Positions 28,853 through 37,773 of a stretch of DNA of 64,000 nucleotides are shown piece by piece. Each line of letters opens with the position of its first letter. Positions within the stretch are counted from its first letter, which is position 1. Source of the stretch: Yersinia alsatica (GTDB taxonomy: Bacteria; Pseudomonadota; Gammaproteobacteria; Enterobacterales; Enterobacteriaceae); NCBI RefSeq assembly GCF_902170305.1, contig NZ_CABHWW010000024.1, positions 140,344-204,343 on the forward strand. Direction: 5' to 3'. The position numbers were made by a program, and so were the translations under genes. The notes under the pieces were generated by a model. That model did no database searches. It saw only the letters and a program-made list of their open reading frames with translations, and was not told the DNA's origin.

Positions 28853-30646
28853 CTAAAACATCTTATAAGCGCTGAGCCACAGTTGATCGTTATTCTGATT
28901 GCGCGTTATTGTCTGACCAGTACGATGTGCCCAAGTCATATTTAAGGAGTAATCTGCCGGACGAGCGAATGTGATATAAGCGCCAAAGCCAGATGTATTG
29001 ATATTATTTCCCGACATTCCCTCAATCGGCTGGCGAGAATAAGCACCCCATCCTTGATCAAAGAATGCAGCTACCGTGATTTGATTCCCCACGCCTATCC
29101 ATGCAGGAAATATCGGCTGCCAATGAGTACGTAACTCCGAGGTAAAAATGGTGCCTTTATCCACCGCACCATCACCGATGCCATAAGCGCGAACCGCCAA
29201 CGGCCCTCCCAGTAATAACTTTTGCGAACTATCAAGATTCTTACTGGCCATTTGACCAGTAAATTGATTAAAGAATGAAAAATAGGGGCCAATACCCTGA
29301 TCATGACCAGCACGATAGTTAAAGCGGGCAAAAGAGCCGCTAATTCCAGTAAGAGTATTGATGCTTTGACTAAATTCATCATCCAGCGAGAGATGCCCCG
29401 CAGTGCCGAGAAAATTGAAATGACTAAGCCCGCCAGGTAATGCGCTAAACCCACCATCAATGCCCAATTCAGCAGCATCCAGATTTCTCTTTTGCTTTGG
29501 CAACATAATGAGGGAATCACGCATTCTGGCCTGATAATAGCCAGTATTAGCATTAATCCGAACCTGAGAATTACGTATCCACGGATGACGTAAATTAATG
29601 CCCCAAGTGTCAGAATGCCCATGGGCATCCAGCACCTCAAATGGACCAGTCAAGGTATAATTCAAGTGGCTATAATTAATTGCTGCACGAGTAGCATAGC
29701 TGTTAATTGGAAAGCTGTAATCGAGTAGGCCACTAAAAACATCTGTCGAGCTGGATAAAATTAAATCTGCTCGTAATTGATCGCCCCAGCCCGCCAGGTT
29801 ATTAAGTGTACCACCCGCTAATAGCCTATTATGCCCAGAGTAATCATTACCTTGGTTATCAACACCGAGATACCCTGTTGCTAACTGCCCCGGTGTTATA
29901 TCAGCATAAATCCGCGTCATTCCTGTTTGGGAACCTGGCTTTAATGCCAGAGAAGCGTCAATACCAGGAATTTCATTAAGAATAAGAGCAGTACGTTCCA
30001 AACGAGATAACTCCGCTGGGGAAGCAGAACACTCTTTTCCCCCGAAGATCCCAACTTCTTTACTACAACTATTACTTTCAATCATAGCTGTCGCGAATTG
30101 AGTATTCAGCCGACTCTGGTTATTGACTTCTGGTTTATCTAATCTGCCAGCAATAACCTTAATTAGAATAATTCCATCATGAACAGTTTGCGGTGGTAAT
30201 ATTGCCTGAGCAGCTACCCATCCTTGGTTTCGATAGAAACGTGTTATCGCCAGCGTCATATTCTGCAAATCAGAAAATGTTAATGACCGGTCGAGCCAAG
30301 GATTTAAAATAGCTTGCAGATCCTTATTATTGCTATTCAGGATGCTGTTTTCCCCCTCGAGCTTCACTTCTCGTAAGGTAATATAACCCGATGCGACCGA
30401 GCGTTCTGACGCTGGCGGGGCTAATTTGGGTAGTTGAATTTCTGCTTCACGCGGTACAAACTGCGGCTCTATTATTGTTTGCCTAATTTCATTACCAATA
30501 GCACCGGCATTGGGTACATTCTTTATTTTAGGCGCTGCAATAAGGGGTGAAATGTAAAACAGTACGGAGTAAGAACAAGCAATAAACAAGGTTGAATTTA
30601 TCTTTGATTGGCCTAATGATGCTACTAAATAATAAAAATGTCGCAT
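28853..30646 (-). CDS. TpsB/HMW1B-like outer-membrane transporter of the adhesin
   Basis: 597 aa from ATG 30646 (MRHFYYL); a TTG start 12 codons upstream is possible. An N-terminal signal segment is followed by a periplasmic linker, a POTRA region (about 80-180, with VKLEGENSILNSNNKDLQAI and ITRFYRNQGWVAAQAILPPQ) and a 16-strand ShlB/FhaC-type barrel ending in an aromatic residue (LWLSAYKMF), the usual signal for BAM insertion. TpsB proteins recognise the TPS domain of the partner and export it across the outer membrane. First gene of the operon, with a very AT-rich leader. Confidence 0.9.
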   Translation of the reverse strand: MRHFYYLVASLGQSKINSTLFIACSYSVLFYISPLIAAPKIKNVPNAGAIGNEIRQTIIEPQFVPREAEIQLPKLAPPASERSVASGYITLREVKLEGENSILNSNNKDLQAILNPWLDRSLTFSDLQNMTLAITRFYRNQGWVAAQAILPPQTVHDGIILIKVIAGRLDKPEVNNQSRLNTQFATAMIESNSCSKEVGIFGGKECSASPAELSRLERTALILNEIPGIDASLALKPGSQTGMTRIYADITPGQLATGYLGVDNQGNDYSGHNRLLAGGTLNNLAGWGDQLRADLILSSSTDVFSGLLDYSFPINSYATRAAINYSHLNYTLTGPFEVLDAHGHSDTWGINLRHPWIRNSQVRINANTGYYQARMRDSLIMLPKQKRNLDAAELGIDGGFSALPGGLSHFNFLGTAGHLSLDDEFSQSINTLTGISGSFARFNYRAGHDQGIGPYFSFFNQFTGQMASKNLDSSQKLLLGGPLAVRAYGIGDGAVDKGTIFTSELRTHWQPIFPAWIGVGNQITVAAFFDQGWGAYSRQPIEGMSGNNINTSGFGAYITFARPADYSLNMTWAHRTGQTITRNQNNDQLWLSAYKMF

Positions 30647-31168
30647 AAAGTATGCCCATTTAAATAGGGATGACTCCAGCAAAAAATAACAACAATGCTC
30701 ATTATTTAAAACTGGATCGCAGGGTTAATTATTTTCATCATCACGTAACTTATTATTCACTAGTAACAGTTAAAGAAAAATAGAAAACATAAGCAATAAC
30801 CAAAACGTATGTTTGTTACCAGAACACTATCCACACATTATTGAAACAGCCTAGTAGGAGCGATATCTTTCTCACAAATAGTTTTTTTTGCTAAAATGGT
30901 GATATTCAACTCAAAATAATAGTAAGTTATAAAAAATAATAATTTTTATATGTTATATATAAATATATAAATAACAAAGTAAACCCATAACAACATGAAA
31001 AATATAAATTAAAAAAACAAACCAATTAAAGTAAGACTAGGAATATTATTCCAATATACAAATAAGTAATTAAAAAAAACAAAAACAGATTAAATTACAC
31101 TAACAGAAACAACTCTATTTATATAAAAGTAAATATCATATTAGCATCAATTATATTTTAAATAAGAT
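30647..31168. promoter_or_regulatory. AT-rich upstream region of the adhesin operon (about 520 bp)
   Basis: This stretch is extremely AT-rich (many A/T runs between 30890 and 31160) with no ORF of note, a composition typical of H-NS-silenced acquired loci. The operon promoter must lie here but the number of TATA-like runs prevents a call. No heptamer tandem repeats like those upstream of Haemophilus hmw genes were seen. Confidence 0.4.
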
Positions 31169-31201
31169 AAAACCCCGCATAACTCTGCGGGGTTTCTATT
31201 T
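31169..31201. terminator. Bidirectional-type terminator after mtnK
   Basis: AAACCCCGCA (31170-31179) and TGCGGGGTTT (31186-31195) form a perfect 10-bp stem with a 6-nt loop. The minus side continues TATCTTATTT and the plus side CTATTTTTT. It lies about 50 bp beyond the mtnK stop and isolates mtnK from the adhesin operon. Confidence 0.85.
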
Positions 31202-31244
31202 TTTGATGGGAATGATTAAAATGCAGATCCGAGAATAACTTTAA

Positions 31245-32444
31245 TTATCCATTTTGTCTGATACGAGCAATCAAATCATCAACCGTACCAATGTGTGGTG
31301 CTGCCAATATCAATGTTTGTCCTAAACTCAACGCATGGCGCTGACATGCTCTACGCATCTCATCATCAGTAATGCTATCCAGATCAGCAACATGTGCTAA
31401 ACCAATGGTGCGCCGGATTAACTCACTGCCGCAATAACCGATGGCATCTTGCCAAACATGTTGTAGAAACAGCTGCGCGTAACCCTCAGTTGCCAGAACG
31501 GAGTCTTGCGTTTTTTCCAGGCTTAATGCCAAGAAGCGCTTGGCGAAAGTTTCCCAGAGAACATGGATATCATTCAGTCGCAGCTCCCGACCGGCAGCAG
31601 CATCTCGCGGACCTGCCAACCCCGGTAAACCGCAATAGTTCAGCAGTAAATTGCCCAGTGCAGTTCCTATATCAAAGCCAATCGGGCCATAGAAGCCAAA
31701 TTCCGCATCAATAGCTTTCAAGCGACCATCAGCGACAAAAATTGAGCCGCTATGAATATCGCCATGAAGTAATGCCTCTGCTTTACTCAGAAAGCCGTGC
31801 TTCAGTGAAGCCACCGCCAGTTTAAGTGCATTATCTTGGCGTAGTGCCAGCACATCCGATAATAGCGCCGGATCAAAATTGTTACGCTCATGGTCGATAT
31901 AAGGATCAGTAAAGAATAAATCTTCCGTTATTTGGCATAATTCCGGATTGGTATATTGGCTTACTGCCGCTTTTTTAGCTTGTGCTGACTGATAAAAATC
32001 TGAAGTGTGGAATAAGGTTTGCGCCAAATATTCAGCCAGTTGTCCTGCAGCCTGCGGATAGTATTTTCCTGCCAGCAACTCACTGCGCCAAATATGGTGA
32101 TCAGATAAATCCTCTTGCACCATTACTGCCAGCTCTGCATCGTGGTGCAATATCTTGACAGTATGCTGTGGGCAGAATTGACTGTGTGTCAGCAGAGTTT
32201 CAGCTTCAATTCTGGCACGATCCAAGGTTAAGGGCCAAGACTCTCCGACACACCGCACATAAGGTAGCGCTTGTTTGACAATCACCCGGCTAACGCCCGC
32301 TGCATCACGGATTTTAAATACCAGATTGAGATTTCCATCACCAATTTCATCCGCTGATACTAATGTCAGTGGGTCGGCCACCTGGCCAAATTGGCGAGCA
32401 TATTCAACAGCATCCGCAGCAGTAAATGTATGGTAGCGCGACAT
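31245..32444 (-). CDS. mtnK: S-methyl-5-thioribose kinase
   Basis: 399 aa from ATG 32444 with AGAGG upstream. It phosphorylates methylthioribose on O1 in methionine salvage from S-adenosylmethionine by-products. Kinase-fold motifs are [13 protein letters not shown] (nucleotide loop), [14 protein letters not shown] (catalytic loop, about residue 230) and [12 protein letters not shown] (metal-binding). Transcribed divergently from mtnA across a 194-bp spacer with a MetJ box. Confidence 0.93.
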   Translation of the reverse strand: MSRYHTFTAADAVEYARQFGQVADPLTLVSADEIGDGNLNLVFKIRDAAGVSRVIVKQALPYVRCVGESWPLTLDRARIEAETLLTHSQFCPQHTVKILHHDAELAVMVQEDLSDHHIWRSELLAGKYYPQAAGQLAEYLAQTLFHTSDFYQSAQAKKAAVSQYTNPELCQITEDLFFTDPYIDHERNNFDPALLSDVLALRQDNALKLAVASLKHGFLSKAEALLHGDIHSGSIFVADGRLKAIDAEFGFYGPIGFDIGTALGNLLLNYCGLPGLAGPRDAAAGRELRLNDIHVLWETFAKRFLALSLEKTQDSVLATEGYAQLFLQHVWQDAIGYCGSELIRRTIGLAHVADLDSITDDEMRRACQRHALSLGQTLILAAPHIGTVDDLIARIRQNG

Positions 32445-32553
32445 CTTCAACCTCTTTATTCTTTATCTGATTCTGATTCACTCACCGCCAACCATTTGCT
32501 TAGCTGTGAAATTATTCCCTGTTAGAGCAAAAAAATTCCGTATTTAGGCGTAA

Positions 32554-32577
32554 AACCATATAGACGTCTACACATCC
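32554..32577. promoter_or_regulatory. MetJ-box-like operator in the mtnK/mtnA divergent promoter
   Basis: AGACGTCT at 32562-32569 is a perfect MetJ box. The adjoining octamers AACCATAT and ACACATCC match at 4 and 5 of 8 positions, giving the tandem phasing MetJ needs. Repression by MetJ with S-adenosylmethionine would suit a methionine-salvage locus. Confidence 0.65.
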
Positions 32578-32638
32578 GTAAGATATGTTGGCAGAATAAG
32601 AAACCAGATGCAATAACGCAACATGGATTTAACTGACA

Positions 32639-33679
32639 ATGCAGACCTTTAACACGCTCGACTTACAAACCACCAGCTTAAAAATCATTAATAAGCAGCT
32701 GTGGATTCTTGACCAGCAAGCTTTGCCACAGCGCCAGGAATGGTTGTCAGCGGATACCGTGGAGTTGCTGATTGCGCATATTCAAGCGCTACGGGTACGC
32801 GGTGCGCCGCTGATTGGCTTATCTGCCAGTCTTTTGTTGGCGTTGCTAGCTGAACGGGGTTTATCGCAAGCTCAACTTGAACAAGCGCTCATGGCTCTGC
32901 GGGAATCGCGGCCAACCGCGGTTAATCTGATGAATAATTTGGCGCGGATGCAGCAGGCGTTATTGCAAGCCAACTGGGTTGAAGCCATGACCCACGAAGC
33001 ATTGCGTCTGGTAGAGGAAGACCGCGAATTATGTGAGCGTATTGCCCAGCATGGTTCGGCATTGGTGAAACCCGGCAGTAATTTGCTGACTCACTGCAAT
33101 ACCGGCGGTCTGGCGACGGCGGGTATCGGTACCGCTATCGGCGTATTATTGCGCGCTCATCAGCAAGGCAAAATCCGCCAAGTGTGGGTCGATGAAACCC
33201 GCCCTTTGCTGCAAGGTGGGCGCTTAACCGCATGGGAACTCGGGGAACTGGGTATTCCATATCAATTGATTTGTGATTCAATGGCCGCCAGCCTGATGGC
33301 CCAAGGTCAGGTAGATGCCATCTGGGTCGGTGCAGATCGCATTGCCGCCAACGGTGATGTCGCCAATAAAATTGGCACCTATAACTTGGCTGTATTGGCG
33401 CATTATCATCGCATTCCATTCTATGTTGCGGCCCCCCATACCACCCATGATCCAGCTTGTCCTAATGGTGCCGCCATCCCAATAGAGCAGCGTGCGGCCA
33501 GTGAAGTCACCGGAGTATCAGGGAGTTTTGGGCATTGCCAATGGGCGCCACAGGATGCGAGAGTGTATAACCCGGCGTTTGATGTCACCCCGGCGGCATT
33601 AATCAGTGGCTGGGTGTTAGACAGTGGCGTTATCACGCCTGAGCAAGTCGCAGCCGGTTTTTTCCAACCGCAGAATTAG
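32639..33679 (+). CDS. mtnA: S-methyl-5-thioribose-1-phosphate isomerase
   Basis: 346 aa, related to eIF2B alpha/beta subunits. It converts methylthioribose-1-P to methylthioribulose-1-P. Signature stretches are [12 protein letters not shown] (about 52-63), [20 protein letters not shown] with the conserved Cys, [18 protein letters not shown], and [19 protein letters not shown] with the conserved Asp. ATG at 32639; the gene ends 46 bp from the convergent mtnD. Confidence 0.95.
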   Translation: MQTFNTLDLQTTSLKIINKQLWILDQQALPQRQEWLSADTVELLIAHIQALRVRGAPLIGLSASLLLALLAERGLSQAQLEQALMALRESRPTAVNLMNNLARMQQALLQANWVEAMTHEALRLVEEDRELCERIAQHGSALVKPGSNLLTHCNTGGLATAGIGTAIGVLLRAHQQGKIRQVWVDETRPLLQGGRLTAWELGELGIPYQLICDSMAASLMAQGQVDAIWVGADRIAANGDVANKIGTYNLAVLAHYHRIPFYVAAPHTTHDPACPNGAAIPIEQRAASEVTGVSGSFGHCQWAPQDARVYNPAFDVTPAALISGWVLDSGVITPEQVAAGFFQPQN

Positions 33680-33684
33680 AAATG

Positions 33685-33716
33685 AACCTCAGGTCGCGGT
33701 ACTGCCGCCTGAGGTT
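33685..33716. terminator. Hairpin between convergent mtnA and mtnD
   Basis: AACCTCAGG (33685-33693) pairs with CCTGAGGTT (33708-33716). Neither side has a proper T tract, so function as a terminator is only likely from position. Confidence 0.45.
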
Positions 33717-33725
33717 GACCACCGT

Positions 33726-34268
33726 TTAATTCAGTCGAGGATAAGCATCTGCAATCTTATCGCCGGTAAAATGCGCCACCCAACCTTCTGGATTATCAAA
33801 TACTCTAATAGCAGTGAAATTGGGTGCAGAACCCATATCAAACCAATGGCGCGTATTGGCAGGGACGGATATCAAATCATTCTTTTCACACAGAATTTGA
33901 TAAATTTTGCCATTCAAATGTAAACAAAATAGCCCGCTTCCCTCCACGAAGAAACGCACTTCATCTTCACCGTGGGTATGTTCCGATAAAAATTTCTCGC
34001 GCAAGACTTCACGCTGCGCATTATCGGGGCGCATGCTGATCACATCCCAGCTCTGATAGCCTTTCTCAGCCACTAGCCGGTCAATTTCATGCTGATAAGC
34101 GGCAATCACTGCTTCAGGTTGTGGCTTTTCTCCCAACTCACGATCGGCTTGCCAGCGTTCAAAACGCACCCCAATGGCCGTCAATTGTTGTTGGATTTCA
34201 TCAGCATTGAAGCTTTGCCACAGCGGCTGTTCCGGCTGTTTTTCACTGAAAATAGTTAATCCGCTCAT
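33726..34268 (-). CDS. mtnD: Acireductone dioxygenase
   Basis: 180 aa cupin. The metal ligands are visible in [16 protein letters not shown] (His-x-His-x4-Glu) and later [10 protein letters not shown] (His). With Fe2+ this enzyme makes the keto-acid of methionine plus formate; with Ni2+ it makes an off-pathway product. Last gene of mtnB-mtnC-mtnD, 19 bp after mtnC. Confidence 0.95.
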   Translation of the reverse strand: MSGLTIFSEKQPEQPLWQSFNADEIQQQLTAIGVRFERWQADRELGEKPQPEAVIAAYQHEIDRLVAEKGYQSWDVISMRPDNAQREVLREKFLSEHTHGEDEVRFFVEGSGLFCLHLNGKIYQILCEKNDLISVPANTRHWFDMGSAPNFTAIRVFDNPEGWVAHFTGDKIADAYPRLN

Positions 34269-34287
34269 ACTGTAAAATCCTCAGCTT

Positions 34288-34974
34288 TTATTTAAAACGC
34301 GCTAAATCTATCTGATCAAAGCGGTTTACTTGTAAATGACGACTCTCGTTATCAGGAAGGTCACGAATCAGTTGGCAGGTATGCCAGCCAGCCAGCTGTG
34401 CAGCATCTAATTCTTGGCGAATATCAGACAAAAATAACAATGTTTGCGGCGCGATCGCCAACTGGCTGGCAATATTCTGGTAAGCACTCACTTCGCGCTT
34501 GGCCCCTACGTGGGTATCAAAATAGCCACTGAATAGTGGGCGTAAATCCCCGGCATCGCTGTATCCGAATAGCAATTTCTGCGCATCGACCGAGCCAGAA
34601 GAATAGACATACAGACCTAACCCTTGCTGTTGCCAGTCAGCCAGTTGCCCGGCCACTTCCGGGTACAAATGGCCACGAAAATCCCCGTGCAGATAACCGC
34701 TGCGCCAAATAATGCCCTGAATAGCTTTCAAGGCAGTAGATTTGCGGTCTTCATCCATAAAACGGTGCAAAGCGGCAATCAAGCTTTCGATATTCGCTTC
34801 GGGTTGCTCAATCTCGCGGCGTAAATCAGCCAGAGCGGCGGCAACCTCTTCATCTTGTTGATGTTCATGTAGAAATGGCGTCAGCCGCTCTCTGGCATAA
34901 GGAAACAGCACTTGATGAACAAAACGAATGTCAGTGGTGGTGCCTTCAATATCGGTAACAATTGCCTGAATCAT
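34288..34974 (-). CDS. mtnC: Enolase-phosphatase E1
   Basis: 228 aa HAD-superfamily enzyme. The nucleophile motif is DIEGTTTDI (residues 8-16), an E1-specific form of Dx[19 protein letters not shown] and [13 protein letters not shown] supply the other HAD motifs. It enolises and dephosphorylates 2,3-diketo-5-methylthiopentyl-1-P to the acireductone. 13 bp separate it from mtnB. Confidence 0.95.
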   Translation of the reverse strand: MIQAIVTDIEGTTTDIRFVHQVLFPYARERLTPFLHEHQQDEEVAAALADLRREIEQPEANIESLIAALHRFMDEDRKSTALKAIQGIIWRSGYLHGDFRGHLYPEVAGQLADWQQQGLGLYVYSSGSVDAQKLLFGYSDAGDLRPLFSGYFDTHVGAKREVSAYQNIASQLAIAPQTLLFLSDIRQELDAAQLAGWHTCQLIRDLPDNESRHLQVNRFDQIDLARFK

Positions 34975-34987
34975 GTGGCCTCCAGCC

Positions 34988-35605
34988 TTAAGGGTTTACG
35001 TCAAACAAACGCCGCTGCAGCTCACACTGGAACAGGAATTCCAGCCCTTCCAAATGACGGCGGGCTTCAGACACGCTATTCCCCCAGCAATATAGGCCGT
35101 GGCCACGAACTAAAAAGCCATAACGCAGTGGGTAGTTATCCGCCAACGCGGCAACCCGTTGTGCCAGCGCCGGAATGTCCTGATCATTATCGAAGATAGG
35201 GATCACCACAGAATCAAGGTGGCTACGCTGCCCTGATAGTGATTTCTGCATCTCATAACCTTGCAATACCAATTCATGACTGCGCTCTACCCGTGACAGC
35301 ACCGTGGCATTGACCGAGTGAGTATGTAAAACCGCATTGATTTCAGGGTACAGGCGATAAAGTAAGGTATGCAGGCCAGTCTCTGCCGACGGTGTTCGGC
35401 CACTCGGGACATGATTACTGGCAGTTTCCACCAGCAAAAAGTCGTCGGCAGTCAGGTTGCCTTTATCTTTGCCAGACTCCGTCACCAAACATTGTGTTGA
35501 GTCCAGACGCAGGGACATATTACCGCCGGTCGCCGGGCACCAGCCCTTCTCTCCGATCCAGTGGCAGGCGGCTAACAGCGCGCCGAGTTGTACATTTTCT
35601 GACAT
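34988..35605 (-). CDS. mtnB: Methylthioribulose-1-phosphate dehydratase
   Basis: 205 aa class II aldolase-fold Zn enzyme. The start is ATG 35605 ([12 protein letters not shown]) preceded by AGGGAT; a longer frame to 35641 adds 12 residues without family support. Zn-binding HTHS is in [14 protein letters not shown], a further His is in [10 protein letters not shown], and GTGGNMS-type loop appears as [10 protein letters not shown]. First gene of the minus-strand mtnBCD unit, divergent from mtnE. Confidence 0.94.
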   Translation of the reverse strand: MSENVQLGALLAACHWIGEKGWCPATGGNMSLRLDSTQCLVTESGKDKGNLTADDFLLVETASNHVPSGRTPSAETGLHTLLYRLYPEINAVLHTHSVNATVLSRVERSHELVLQGYEMQKSLSGQRSHLDSVVIPIFDNDQDIPALAQRVAALADNYPLRYGFLVRGHGLYCWGNSVSEARRHLEGLEFLFQCELQRRLFDVNP

Positions 35606-35720
35606 TGCATATCCCTGTTGTGGTGTTGGTTGCCATGGCATGTTGCCACCGCTATCGGCCTGACAATTATTGTTAGCACAATTTCATCTATGCTTAGCAA
35701 ATTACGTCATTTAGCCGTTT

Positions 35721-35736
35721 AAACATCTAAGCGTCT
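35721..35736. promoter_or_regulatory. Tandem MetJ-box-like sites between mtnB and mtnE
   Basis: AAACATCT and AAGCGTCT are adjacent octamers, each matching AGACGTCT at 6 of 8 positions, in the correct head-to-tail 8-bp phasing. The location in the divergent mtnB/mtnE promoter parallels the stronger site at mtnK/mtnA. Confidence 0.55.
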
Positions 35737-35803
35737 TGATTGCCAAATATTAACATCGTGTTATATTGACGGCAACATACAGCGCCAGGAGTATTCACCT
35801 GCC

Positions 35804-36964
35804 ATGAGCACTTTATCTTTTATTCCAGACAGTAAATTGCCTGCACAAGGCACCACAATCTTTACGCAAATGAGTGCATTGGCGCAAAAACACCAAGCGA
35901 TTAACCTGTCGCAGGGCTTCCCGGATTTCGATGGCCCTGATTATCTAAAGCAACAATTGGCCTATCACGTCAGCCAAGGTGCTAACCAATATGCCCCAAT
36001 GACCGGTGTAGCTCCGCTGCGCCATGCCATTGCAGAGAAAACCGCTAAAATCTACGGCTGGCAGCCCGATGCAGACAGCGAAGTCACTGTCACCACCGGG
36101 GCCAGCGAAGCCTTATTTGCGGCAATTACTGCCTTGGTTCGCCCCGGCGACGAAGTGATCTGCTTTGATCCCAGCTATGACAGCTATGCGCCAGTGGTCA
36201 AACTGGCGGGCGGCGTACTCAAACGCATCGCACTCAAACCGCCAGCATTCGCCACTGACTGGGCCGAATTTGCCGATCTGGTTTCTGAGCGCACCCGTCT
36301 GGTGATTGTGAATACGCCGCATAATCCTTCGGCCACCGTGTGGCGCGCTGATGATTTTGAACAATTGTGGCAAGTGATTGCTGAGCGCAATATTTATGTG
36401 CTCAGTGATGAAGTGTACGAACACATCTGCTTTAGCGCCGCCGGTCATGCCAGTGTATTAGCCCATCCACAGTTGCGGGAGCGGGCTATCGCCGTTTCCT
36501 CTTTTGGCAAAACTTTCCACATGACTGGCTGGAAAGCGGGTTATTGCATCGCCCCTGCCGCTATCAGTGCTGAAGTGCGAAAAATCCACCAATATCTGAC
36601 TTTCTCGGTATGCACTCCGGTGCAGCTGGCACTGGCGGATATGCTGAATGCTGAGCCGGAGCACTGGCAGCAATTGCCCGAGTTTTACCGTGCTCGCCGT
36701 GACCGTTTCGTCAATGCATTGTCTGCCAGCCGCCTGAAAATCCTACCCAGCGAAGGAACCTATTTCCTGTTGGCCGATTACAGTGCGATTTCAGATCTTG
36801 ATGATGTGGAGTTTTGCAAATGGCTGACCGAGCATGTGGGCGTAGCAGCAATACCTTTATCCGTATTCTGTGAAGGCCCCTTCCCCCATAAACTTATCCG
36901 GCTGTGCTTCGCCAAACAGGATGCTACGCTGGACGCCGCTGCGGAGCGATTGTGTCAACTTTAA
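35804..36964 (+). CDS. mtnE: Methionine aminotransferase (YbdL-type, MtnE role)
   Basis: 386 aa class I PLP aminotransferase, the same length as E. coli YbdL. It would transaminate 2-keto-4-methylthiobutyrate to methionine, the last step of salvage. Motifs are NLSQGFPDFDGP, NTPHNPSATVW, VLSDEVYEHICF and SSFGKTFHMTGWKAGY with the PLP lysine (about 237). Also describable as a glutamine-preferring aminotransferase. Its 3' end overlaps the omega-amidase gene by 13 bp. Confidence 0.88.
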   Translation: MSTLSFIPDSKLPAQGTTIFTQMSALAQKHQAINLSQGFPDFDGPDYLKQQLAYHVSQGANQYAPMTGVAPLRHAIAEKTAKIYGWQPDADSEVTVTTGASEALFAAITALVRPGDEVICFDPSYDSYAPVVKLAGGVLKRIALKPPAFATDWAEFADLVSERTRLVIVNTPHNPSATVWRADDFEQLWQVIAERNIYVLSDEVYEHICFSAAGHASVLAHPQLRERAIAVSSFGKTFHMTGWKAGYCIAPAAISAEVRKIHQYLTFSVCTPVQLALADMLNAEPEHWQQLPEFYRARRDRFVNALSASRLKILPSEGTYFLLADYSAISDLDDVEFCKWLTEHVGVAAIPLSVFCEGPFPHKLIRLCFAKQDATLDAAAERLCQL

Positions 36965-37722
36965 AACTGACTCTACTGCAACAGCCGCTGGTGTGGTTGG
37001 ATGCACAGGCTAATCTGCGTCACTTCGACATGCTGTTGGAATCTTTGCCGCAGCGAGATGTGATTGTGCTGCCGGAGATGTTTACCACCGGTTTTGCCAT
37101 GAACGCGGCAGAAAATGCCTTGCCGGAAACTGAAGTCATTGACTGGCTGCGCCATTGGTCGGCGCGCACCGATGCCCTCATCGGTGGCAGTGTGGCGCTA
37201 GGTACCGCAGAGGGGGCAGTTAACCGTTTTCTGCTGGTTGAACCCAGTGGAAAAATCCATCGTTATGATAAGCGCCACTTATTCCGCATGGCAGGTGAAC
37301 ACCATCATTATCAGGCCGGTAAAGAGCGCAAGATTGTGGAATGGCGTGGCTGGCGCATTCTGCCGCAAGTCTGTTATGACCTGCGCTTTCCGGTGTGGTC
37401 ACGTAATCAGCAGGATTATGATTTAGCCCTGTATGTGGCTAACTGGCCTGCGGCGCGAGCCAAACACTGGCAAACCTTGCTGGCAGCCCGTGCGATAGAA
37501 AATCAAGCTTACGTTGCTGGCTGTAATCGTGTTGGTGATGATGATAATGGCCATCACTATCAAGGTGATAGCCTGATTCTGGATGCACAAGGTGAGGTTT
37601 TAGCACAAGCCGCCCCCGGGCAAGCGGCACAATTGGATACTGAGTTATCGCTGGAAACACTGCAAAGTTATCGTGAAGCCTTCCCTGCTTACCATGATGC
37701 CGATAAGTTTTTATTACTGTAG
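36952..37722 (+). CDS. yafV: Omega-amidase, nitrilase superfamily (YafV/Nit2-like)
   Basis: 256 aa from GTG 36952, giving the N-terminus VSTLKLTLLQQPLVWLD that matches E. coli YafV (256 aa). The nitrilase triad is visible as Glu in VIVLPEMFTTGF, Lys in YDKRHLFRM and Cys in PQVCYDLRFPVW. Omega-amidases hydrolyse alpha-keto acid amides such as 2-oxoglutaramate left by glutamine transaminases, pulling the MtnE reaction forward. The start inside the mtnE 3' end implies coupled translation. Confidence 0.9.
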   Translation: MSTLKLTLLQQPLVWLDAQANLRHFDMLLESLPQRDVIVLPEMFTTGFAMNAAENALPETEVIDWLRHWSARTDALIGGSVALGTAEGAVNRFLLVEPSGKIHRYDKRHLFRMAGEHHHYQAGKERKIVEWRGWRILPQVCYDLRFPVWSRNQQDYDLALYVANWPAARAKHWQTLLAARAIENQAYVAGCNRVGDDDNGHHYQGDSLILDAQGEVLAQAAPGQAAQLDTELSLETLQSYREAFPAYHDADKFLLL

Positions 37723-37731
37723 ATGGGAAAG

Positions 37732-37747
37732 CGTGCCGCAGGGCACG
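37732..37747. terminator. Short hairpin between convergent yafV and hpxK
   Basis: CGTGCC (37732-37737) pairs with GGCACG (37742-37747) over a 4-nt loop, followed by TTAA on the plus strand. The T tail is poor, so this is a weak candidate. Confidence 0.35.
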
Positions 37748-37773
37748 TTAACCCGATGACTCAGCCAAATGAT

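Noticed and set aside
30647..31168. Phase-variable simple repeats upstream of the adhesin operon
   Set aside because: The region has irregular A/T runs but no tandem repeated unit such as the Haemophilus 7-mers.
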